From positions 434,001 through 498,000 of the forward strand of contig NZ_BMXP01000003.1 in NCBI RefSeq assembly GCF_014651815.1: 64,000 bases of DNA, read 5' to 3'. The position numbers and the translations under genes are program-made. Shown here one piece after another: positions 19,637 to 26,556 of the stretch (its first letter is position 1; every line of letters starts with the position of its first letter). Below the pieces are notes generated by a model, which was not told where the DNA came from, did no database searches, and worked only from the letters and a program-made list of their open reading frames with translations. Origin of the DNA: Alteromonas halophila. Its GTDB lineage: Bacteria > Pseudomonadota > Gammaproteobacteria > Enterobacterales > Alteromonadaceae.

Positions 19637-22165
19637 CTACGGCTCCAACTGACAGGCATTAACAGAGGTGCTCCTGAGTGAGGCAATAACCGGTGCCGGG
19701 TTGCGGCACTCCGCCTCTGTCAGGGCAAGACGCACGACCTTAGTCTGCGCGGGCCTGAGATCAAAGAAGTTGTCGTCAAAATTCAGATTCTCTGCGTTTA
19801 CCTCAAGATAAACCTGACGCAACCAGACTGTTGAGTGCAGCGTAACAATGAGTTCGTTGTCAACGATGTCAGTCTGCATGTCTAACTGATGGGGTGCCAG
19901 CGGCTGTTCAACCGGGCTGGCAAAATAGTGGACCGTTTCATCGACAAGCTCGCCTTCACTGTCGAACATCTGTGCCACCAGCGCCAGTTCAGTCTTGTCG
20001 ACGGTGCGCAGAGCTTCGCTGCAGTCAATATGCTGCCAGCACTGCAATGCGTTTGGCTCAAGCGTCAGCACCGCCTCGTCACCGTGAAGGGTATCGCCAC
20101 TGAGTGTACACAGACGGTATGTGCAGGTGAGCACACAGCTGCGCAGCGTGTCATTGGTGACCGTTACACTGACCGTCTCCTCATCCTGCGATAAAATCAG
20201 GTGCAGGGGGGCAAAGCTTCGTCTGGCCTGATAATGCAGTGCTTTCCACTTACCATAGTAATCAATCCCCGCCCAGGACGCGGCAGGCCAGGTGTCGTTG
20301 AGCTGCCAGTAGAGGGTGCCCATACAAAATGGCCGGGCTTCACGGTGCGCGTCAAAGGCAAGCTTCAGCCCCAGCGCCTGCTGAACCTGGCTTAGGTAAA
20401 CCAAATCAGCGAAAGACTGTGGCTGCGGATACGTACCCTGCATATACTGACTAATCAGACGGTTGCCGCGCGGATGTTTTTGGTGCACCGCCAGCACCTC
20501 AGAGTCCAGGTGCTGATCCTGCGGCAACGTAAAACGGTCAAAGCTGGCTGGCATTGGAAAGCTCTGAAACCCATATTCACTCATAAACCGCGGAACCCGT
20601 CGCTGGTACTCGCTGAAGGGCTCTTCCCCGTGCCATACCCCCCAGTAATGATGATTGCCTATGTGATCTTCATCATCTTCCCAGAATCCAATTGGCGAAG
20701 AGCGCAGGTAAAAGCGACCACTGTCGTGCTCTTCTACTTTACCGGGCAAAATGTCGTCAAACAGTGTCATGTAATCTGCTTTCAGCCGCTGATACAAGGC
20801 CTCACTGTAGTCAAACTTTTCCGGCCACTGCCAGTGTTTAATGGCCATATCCACTTCATTATTGCCACACCACAAGGCGATACAGGGGTGATTACGCAAA
20901 CGACGGATCACCGCGTCAGCTTCATTCATCACATTGGTAAGAAATGCATCGTCGCCCGGGTACAAAGAGCAGGCAAACATAAAGTCCTGCCAGATGAGCA
21001 TGCCATACTGATCGGCCAGGTCGTAGAAATGATCATCCTGATAGAGACCGCCGCCCCAGACCCGTAACATATTCATATTGGCACTGGCGGCCGAGTGGAT
21101 AAGCGCCTCCTGCCGCGCCGGGGTAACACGGTGCACAAAGCTGTCAGCGGGAATATAATTCGCGCCTTTCATAAACACATCATGGCCGTTCACTTTAAGG
21201 TAGAACGCCTGGCCGAAACTGTCCGGTTCACTCACTACTTCTACGGTTCTCAGACCAGCAGACTGACTGCAGGTATCCAGCGTGTGCCCCTGCTGCGACA
21301 GGCTGACAGAGAAATGATACAGAAACGCTTCACCCAGCCCGTTTGGCCACCAGCGTCTGGGATTAGGGATATCGAGGAACAGAGCATGTGTCTGCTCCTC
21401 TGAAGTCAGTGTGACGGTCTCTGCCGGGATCTGTACGTCGGTCTGCGCACATTCAACGCTGACAGCTACGCTCTCGCCGACTTTTCCTGCGATAGCAATA
21501 TCAAGTCTTAAGCGGGCACGCTCGTCTGATAAAGCGCACTGACGAACAGCAACGTCCTGTATCCTGATGTTGTGTACACCCTGCAGATATATATCGCGAA
21601 AAATCCCGCTGGTTACGAACCGTGGCCCCCAGTCCCAGCCAAAGTGACAAGGTGCTTTACGGTTGTACACACTGAGTTTGTCCTCAGACTTATCGTTTTC
21701 CGCTGGGTAGGCAAACCCGGCCTGTTCAAAGCGTGGCCGTGTCTGCGTGATCGGTGAATGGAAATAGATTTCCAGGGTATTTTCACCCTCCACAAGCCAG
21801 GGTTTGCAACTGATGCGCTGACCAATAAACATGTTTTCGCCCGTGCCTATACGGGTGCCATTGAGTAAAATGTCACAGTAGGTATCGAGACCGTCAGCAA
21901 CCAGCTGAATGTCATCATACTCAGCCAGTTCAGGGTTGAGTGAAAAAGTACGCCGGTAGATCCAGTCTTCACGTTCAACCCACTGCACACGGCTTTCATT
22001 GTCCCGATAGAAAGGATCGTCAATAACACCGTTGGCTTCCAGGTCAGTGAAATTGCAGCCAGGCACCGTGGCCGGAAGCCAGGATGTCTGGCTTGCCTGC
22101 CTGAACTGCCAGGCGCCGTTGAGTGGCTGTGAAAGTCGGATTTCCGGGTTGTAATGTAATGCCAT
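19637..22165 (-). CDS. GH2 beta-mannosidase
   Basis: An 842-residue glycoside hydrolase family 2 enzyme with the five-domain layout of beta-mannosidases: sugar-binding jelly roll at the N-terminus (LNGAWQFRQ), immunoglobulin-like domain, TIM barrel and C-terminal beta domains. The acid/base Glu437 is in WCGNNEVD and the nucleophile Glu530 in MSEYGFQSFP, both as in characterised beta-mannosidases. It lacks a signal peptide, so it acts in the cytoplasm, most likely on Man-beta-1,4-GlcNAc left after alpha-mannose removal and GH85 cleavage. It lies 21 bases after cutC and 2 bases before the symporter. Confidence 0.94.
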   Translation of the reverse strand: MALHYNPEIRLSQPLNGAWQFRQASQTSWLPATVPGCNFTDLEANGVIDDPFYRDNESRVQWVEREDWIYRRTFSLNPELAEYDDIQLVADGLDTYCDILLNGTRIGTGENMFIGQRISCKPWLVEGENTLEIYFHSPITQTRPRFEQAGFAYPAENDKSEDKLSVYNRKAPCHFGWDWGPRFVTSGIFRDIYLQGVHNIRIQDVAVRQCALSDERARLRLDIAIAGKVGESVAVSVECAQTDVQIPAETVTLTSEEQTHALFLDIPNPRRWWPNGLGEAFLYHFSVSLSQQGHTLDTCSQSAGLRTVEVVSEPDSFGQAFYLKVNGHDVFMKGANYIPADSFVHRVTPARQEALIHSAASANMNMLRVWGGGLYQDDHFYDLADQYGMLIWQDFMFACSLYPGDDAFLTNVMNEADAVIRRLRNHPCIALWCGNNEVDMAIKHWQWPEKFDYSEALYQRLKADYMTLFDDILPGKVEEHDSGRFYLRSSPIGFWEDDEDHIGNHHYWGVWHGEEPFSEYQRRVPRFMSEYGFQSFPMPASFDRFTLPQDQHLDSEVLAVHQKHPRGNRLISQYMQGTYPQPQSFADLVYLSQVQQALGLKLAFDAHREARPFCMGTLYWQLNDTWPAASWAGIDYYGKWKALHYQARRSFAPLHLILSQDEETVSVTVTNDTLRSCVLTCTYRLCTLSGDTLHGDEAVLTLEPNALQCWQHIDCSEALRTVDKTELALVAQMFDSEGELVDETVHYFASPVEQPLAPHQLDMQTDIVDNELIVTLHSTVWLRQVYLEVNAENLNFDDNFFDLRPAQTKVVRLALTEAECRNPAPVIASLRSTSVNACQLEP

Positions 22166-22186
22166 AAATAAGTATCGTCCGGCGCG

Positions 22187-22918
22187 TCAATCTGCGCGTT
22201 GAGAAAATGAATGAATGTACTGGCTTAAGGTGCGGACCTTGTCGGTGCATACCTGGCCATTTTTCAGCACCGCAGAGAAACTGTGGAATGATAACCGGGG
22301 GTAACAGTGGGCCAGTGCTGAAAAAACCGGTAGCGTATCGGCTGACACGCCACCACCTACAACCAGTTCAAGATGCTTGGGAAATGTGTCTGCCAGCTGC
22401 GTTAGTCGCTGTAAGCGCGCGTCTTCCGGGCCAGTGGAACCCCATGTCTGCCCTGCGGATAAGATCCTCGCAACGCCCAGTTCCGCCAGTTGCCGGGCTG
22501 CGATAGATGCATTGCTGACTGCGTCAAAGGCGCGGTGAAACGTCAGGCTCAGGCCATGATGATGCGCCCGTGCAGTGAGATGGTGTGTGCAATCTACGTC
22601 GATCGTCCCGTTCTCACCAAGGGCAGCCGCCACTACCCCGTCTGCACCACACTCTGCGGCAGTATCGATCTGCTTAAGCATTTGTGTACGCTGCTGTGCA
22701 CTGACATGAAAGTGGTCAGCATGATTTCGGATCATCACCAGTAGCAAAACCTCCTTGCCCAGCACACGCCGCGCACATTTTATGCTGTCTGCAGTTGGTG
22801 TGAGCCCGTCTTTGTCCATGGCGCGGCACAGCTCTACACGGTGTGCTCCACCATGTTTTGCAGCCAAAAGGTTATGCGTCAGATGAGGGCTGTCCGCGGC
22901 GACACATATTTCCAGCAT
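22187..22918 (-). CDS. cutC: CutC family TIM-barrel protein
   Basis: A 243-residue CutC homologue: LEICVAADS at the start, HGGAHRVELC, LLVMIRNHADHFHVS, GVVAAALGENGTIDVD, LTFHRAFDA and the GGGVSADTL glycine-rich end, all typical. The chosen ATG overlaps the GH85 stop as TAATG; a start 18 bases further upstream is open but would overlap more. CutC was named for copper homeostasis, but that role is disputed. Here it is translationally coupled inside a glycan operon and far from the copper genes, which suggests a carbohydrate-related reaction. That is inference; no catalytic activity can be assigned. Confidence 0.9.
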   Translation of the reverse strand: MLEICVAADSPHLTHNLLAAKHGGAHRVELCRAMDKDGLTPTADSIKCARRVLGKEVLLLVMIRNHADHFHVSAQQRTQMLKQIDTAAECGADGVVAAALGENGTIDVDCTHHLTARAHHHGLSLTFHRAFDAVSNASIAARQLAELGVARILSAGQTWGSTGPEDARLQRLTQLADTFPKHLELVVGGGVSADTLPVFSALAHCYPRLSFHSFSAVLKNGQVCTDKVRTLSQYIHSFSQRAD

Positions 22919-24618
22919 TAGCTGCCGATCTCCCACTCACCCAGCCGCAATGAGAGCTCGCTGACATCGCTGGCTTGCAGGCCGGCGTGCGTGAATGTCT
23001 GTCCGGGTTTAAGCATCACAGGCGCACTGTACTGCGACCAGGCTTCACTGACCGGCAAAACAATTTGCTGCTCAGTACCGTCATCACGAGCCAGGTACAC
23101 CGTGACCGGCGCACTGGACTGGTAAGTAATCGTCACATTCGCGTCTGGCTGCAGCTGACCGCTAAGCGCAAACAGGGGGATCCGCGCCTGCTCTGCATCA
23201 CCACTCACCAGCAGTGAACTGCCGCCATTAAACGCCTTGGTAAAGTCAAAGCGCACATCCAGCTGATGCTGCCCCTGTATGGCAAATTGCCACGTGGGTA
23301 GGGCGTCTTGTCTGCCCATGTCAGTCCATTCTCCGTCCACTTTACTTCCCGCCTCAAACCAGGCCTTGCCATGACCGGTATTGAAGCTTGTTTTCAGCGG
23401 CAGCCTGATTGCTGACTTAGCCGGATAGATGGCCCCTACCCCAACAAAGCCTTCTGTGTCGCGCGTGGCCAGATTTTTATTATCACCGGAAAATAACCGG
23501 TGCTGGGCTGCATAAAACGCATTTACATTGTCCGGATTGCTGATGAAATTGCCCATTGCGGCGGTGTGCGCATTGCCCGAAAAGTTGTAGTTAAAGTTAG
23601 GCGCAAACAGTGCCAGTGAGGTAACAGGCTGCTCATGTTGCTCCAGCGCCGTTAGCCAGCTGGTTTCGCTGAATGCGCGCTGTGCATTACGGTGCGGCCA
23701 TAAGTCAGCCCCCATAAATACATCATAGGGTGAGCGGCCAAGGGCAACCGCCTTATCGCGACTCGCCAGCACCATCTCCCGGTCCCACCAGTAGTTGATG
23801 AACATGGCGTCACTGACGCGGCCATCTTCCTTTAGAAACATCGCATTGGTATCGTTCAGCATGTTCTGCCAACGCACTTCGCCACTTTCAACCATAGCGT
23901 CATACCAGTGGATCTCCATGCCCGCGGGAGCATGATGCGTCAGGTAACGCACAAACGCCTTCATTTTTGCCGCTAGCTGGCGCCCACGCTCCGCGTCCTG
24001 CGCGCCTTCGATGAGTTCGTTGTTGCTGTCTTTTACCGCTGTGAGGTCAGTTTCCTGGTTGATAAGCCAGCCATCGAAACCGTAATAGCGGGCGATCGCA
24101 ATAAGCTGGTCAGCGATAATAAAATTCCCTTCCGCGTCCTGTTCCAGCAATTTTTCGGCAGTATCAGCACTGCCCCCCCATTTCGCGATGCCCAGAAACA
24201 CCGAACCAATCACTTTTACGCCATTTTTATGGGCTATATCGACCCAGGGGCGCGCAGGGATTTGTATATTCAGATCAGCGGTACCGGCAAACCAGTTCAG
24301 CACATCAATTTGTGACCATTGCGTAAAATTGTAAAGATTGAACGCAGACTGCGGTTCTAGGTAGTTGGCAAAATTATTCATGCCATCTGGCGCGAACAAA
24401 ACACGCGCGGGCGTCATCTTGCGGGCATTGGTGTCTGGTACTGGCGCAAAGCGTCGCGCAGCCAGCGGCTCAGCTGAACGGTTTTGTTCGCTGGCTAAAG
24501 CAGAGTCAGGTTGCCAGTCTCTTGCCTGCTCAATGGTAAGCGCAAACGGGGGCTTGTCTGGCGTAACCGCAGCCTGAACAGCGTAACTAAACAGCATTAA
24601 TATAAAGACAACTCGCAT
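22918..24618 (-). CDS. GH85 endo-beta-N-acetylglucosaminidase
   Basis: A 566-residue exported enzyme (signal peptide MRVVFILMLFSYAVQA). The GH85 TIM barrel is recognisable from NNFANYLEP, FTQWSQIDVLNWF, VIGSVFLG and the catalytic GFDGWLINQET, where Asn187 and Glu189 are the substrate-assisted pair. GH85 enzymes (Endo-A, Endo-M, Endo-D) cut between the two GlcNAc residues of the N-glycan chitobiose core, leaving GlcNAc on Asn. A beta-sandwich domain follows the barrel (about 350-566). The ATG overlaps the asparaginase stop as TGATG. No lipobox is present, so it is periplasmic or secreted. Confidence 0.95.
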   Translation of the reverse strand: MRVVFILMLFSYAVQAAVTPDKPPFALTIEQARDWQPDSALASEQNRSAEPLAARRFAPVPDTNARKMTPARVLFAPDGMNNFANYLEPQSAFNLYNFTQWSQIDVLNWFAGTADLNIQIPARPWVDIAHKNGVKVIGSVFLGIAKWGGSADTAEKLLEQDAEGNFIIADQLIAIARYYGFDGWLINQETDLTAVKDSNNELIEGAQDAERGRQLAAKMKAFVRYLTHHAPAGMEIHWYDAMVESGEVRWQNMLNDTNAMFLKEDGRVSDAMFINYWWDREMVLASRDKAVALGRSPYDVFMGADLWPHRNAQRAFSETSWLTALEQHEQPVTSLALFAPNFNYNFSGNAHTAAMGNFISNPDNVNAFYAAQHRLFSGDNKNLATRDTEGFVGVGAIYPAKSAIRLPLKTSFNTGHGKAWFEAGSKVDGEWTDMGRQDALPTWQFAIQGQHQLDVRFDFTKAFNGGSSLLVSGDAEQARIPLFALSGQLQPDANVTITYQSSAPVTVYLARDDGTEQQIVLPVSEAWSQYSAPVMLKPGQTFTHAGLQASDVSELSLRLGEWEIGS

Positions 24619-25583
24619 CAGCGTTTCTCCTTAAGTAAGCTGGCAGCATCTAATACCTCGTCCTGGCTGGCATGCCTGACAGCAAAATTAAAGCCGGGCT
24701 GAATACAGTAGGCGCCATGGTCTCCGCGACGATTTAACGCCAGAAACCCCACCTGATAGGCTGCATAGTCACCCAGTCTGGTAGCAATTCGCTCTACAGC
24801 TTGCTGACAAGCCTGTTGTGGGCTTGCGCCATGACGCATGAGTTCAACCACCAGGTGGCAACCGACCGTTTTTATCATCAGTTCCCCCATTCCCGTGGCA
24901 GTCGCCGCGCCGACCTCGTTATCCACGTAGAGACCGGCGCCGATAAGCGGAGAGTCACCGACTCTTCCCGGAAGCTTATAAGCAGCACCACTGGTCGTAC
25001 AGGCGCCGGACAAGTTGCCGTGGGAGTCCAGCGCCAGCATGCCAATGGTGTCGTGATTTTCTATATTAATATGCTGTACGTCGCGTTTTTTTCGCCATTG
25101 TTGCCAGTCGGCGTGCGCCTCTGGCGTCAGCAGGTTTTCCAGTGTGAAGCCGTGTTGCAGTGCAAATTCCTGGGCACCCTCACCAACCAGCATGACATGC
25201 GGCGATTTATCCATCACCAGCCGTGCAACCGAGATAGGGTGCCTGATCTGCTTAAGACACGCCACCGAGCCGCAATTCATGTTCTCATCCATGATGCAGG
25301 CATCCAGCGTCACCTCGCCGCTGGCATCCGGATAACCGCCATAGCCAACGGTGCGTACAGCCGGGTCGCCCTCGGGTATGCGCACACCCGTCTCAACCGC
25401 ATCGATGGCGCGCCCCTTCTTTTTCAGTACTTGCCATGCAGCATGATTCGCCGGCTGACCATGTTTCCAGGTCGAGACAACAACTGGCTTTCTGACAGCT
25501 GAAGCGCTGACATTCTGGCTTAACAGCATCGCGCCGGTACCCACCGTGACGCCTTGCTTAAGAAACTGTCTGCGTGTACTCAT
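24618..25583 (-). CDS. N4-(beta-N-acetylglucosaminyl)-L-asparaginase, Tat-exported
   Basis: A 321-residue Ntn-hydrolase precursor. The N-terminus STRRQFLKQG is a twin-arginine signal, so it is exported folded. The autoprocessing site is visible as HDTIGMLALD, with nucleophile Thr179, and the later GRVGDSPLIGAG and ATGMGE are the substrate-pocket motifs of glycosylasparaginase. It hydrolyses GlcNAc-Asn, the product of GH85 plus proteolysis, into aspartate and GlcNAc. GGAG lies at ideal distance from this ATG and the frame opens one base after the upstream stop; the longer frame reading into the kinase gene is not needed. Confidence 0.94.
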   Translation of the reverse strand: MSTRRQFLKQGVTVGTGAMLLSQNVSASAVRKPVVVSTWKHGQPANHAAWQVLKKKGRAIDAVETGVRIPEGDPAVRTVGYGGYPDASGEVTLDACIMDENMNCGSVACLKQIRHPISVARLVMDKSPHVMLVGEGAQEFALQHGFTLENLLTPEAHADWQQWRKKRDVQHINIENHDTIGMLALDSHGNLSGACTTSGAAYKLPGRVGDSPLIGAGLYVDNEVGAATATGMGELMIKTVGCHLVVELMRHGASPQQACQQAVERIATRLGDYAAYQVGFLALNRRGDHGAYCIQPGFNFAVRHASQDEVLDAASLLKEKR

Positions 25584-25584
25584 C

Positions 25585-26487
25585 CTACATCTCCTGCGTG
25601 TTTTGACGTGCCGCAAACTGCTGTAGCGCAAAGGCGCACGCTCCATCTTCGGGCGTCGTCAGCGGAACACATAACCGGTCACGGACTGGCGCTGGCAGCC
25701 ACTGGCTGAGCATTTCGCTGACACCCCCCACCAGCGTAACCGCTGGCGCGCCCATAGCCTGAAGGCGGGCAATGACGCGTGCCAGAAACTGCGATGCCTC
25801 GTGCATGATGGCAAGCGCCACCGCATCACCCTCCTGAGCCAGTTCACTGACCAGCGGCGCATACTGCCCAAACACGTGGGGCGGTGCATTCTGTAGTTGC
25901 TGCGCCAGTTCCACTGGCGACTGATGCTGCAGAATATGTCGGGTCAGATCCGTCTCTCTGCCTATGCCCTCTGCGCCTGACAACGCAGCTTCAATGGCTT
26001 TTAATCCCAGCCATGAGCCACTGCCCGTGGCATTAAACGGGAAGCCATACCCCCCCACTGTCTGAACGCCAGATGCAGTCTGTACCGCCGCGCTGAATCC
26101 CGTACCAAGGATAATCAGACCACCATGCTGGTTGCCAAACGCTCCCTGTAAGGCGACGTGCAGATCGGAGGTGAAGTAACAGTCATGAAACGGGTGCGTC
26201 CAGTTTTCCAGGGCATTCTGCATCGACGGCAGATGAAGACCAGCAATGCCCGCACCGACGACAAGACGTGCGTAATCGCGTTCTTCCAGCCCGGCGTGTT
26301 CCATGGCCATCTGGATGGCCTGCATGATCGCACTGGTAGATTTCGTCACCCCGTGTACCGGGTTGGCGCCTGTGCTTACTCCCCGTCCCAGGATTGTTCC
26401 CTGATTATCTTTGATCAGGGCGCGGCAGCGGGTTCCCCCGCCATCGATACCAGCTATGTACTGCACCTGTTGGCGTGTTTCTGACAA
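25585..26487 (-). CDS. BadF/BadG-type ATPase, probable N-acetylglucosamine kinase
   Basis: A 300-residue ASKHA-fold kinase: the first phosphate loop is GIDGGGTRCRALI (residues about 13-25), the second GLIILGTGFSAAVQ and the adenosine region GAPAVTLVGGVSE. This set is shared with mammalian-type GlcNAc kinase and bacterial N-acetylglucosamine/glucosamine kinases. It would phosphorylate GlcNAc liberated by glycosylasparaginase in the cytoplasm. The start is a TTG with CCGGAG seven bases upstream; no ATG fits better. A hairpin terminator lies between this gene and the discoidin lipoprotein gene upstream, so part of the transcripts may end before it. Confidence 0.87.
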   Translation of the reverse strand: MSETRQQVQYIAGIDGGGTRCRALIKDNQGTILGRGVSTGANPVHGVTKSTSAIMQAIQMAMEHAGLEERDYARLVVGAGIAGLHLPSMQNALENWTHPFHDCYFTSDLHVALQGAFGNQHGGLIILGTGFSAAVQTASGVQTVGGYGFPFNATGSGSWLGLKAIEAALSGAEGIGRETDLTRHILQHQSPVELAQQLQNAPPHVFGQYAPLVSELAQEGDAVALAIMHEASQFLARVIARLQAMGAPAVTLVGGVSEMLSQWLPAPVRDRLCVPLTTPEDGACAFALQQFAARQNTQEM

Positions 26488-26510
26488 GGTATGACTCCGG
26501 GAATCGTATT

Positions 26511-26547
26511 AAAAAAGCGGGAGACTCTGAACGCAGCAGTCCCCCGC
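26511..26547 (-). terminator. terminator or attenuator inside the N-glycan operon
   Basis: A 10-bp stem (GCGGGGGACT / AGTCTCCCGC, one mismatch) with an 11-base loop is followed on the minus strand by TTTTTT. It lies in the 69-base gap after the discoidin lipoprotein. It would lower expression of the enzymes relative to the receptor and lipoprotein. Confidence 0.75.
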
Positions 26548-26556
26548 AAACACCAC

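Noticed and set aside
22187..22918. CutC as part of the copper-resistance module
   Set aside because: It is about 10 kb away and translationally coupled to glycan-degrading enzymes; the copper name alone is not evidence.
25584..25646. Longer N-terminus for the glycosylasparaginase
   Set aside because: It overlaps the kinase gene and displaces the twin-arginine signal; GGAG is ideally placed for the ATG at 25583.
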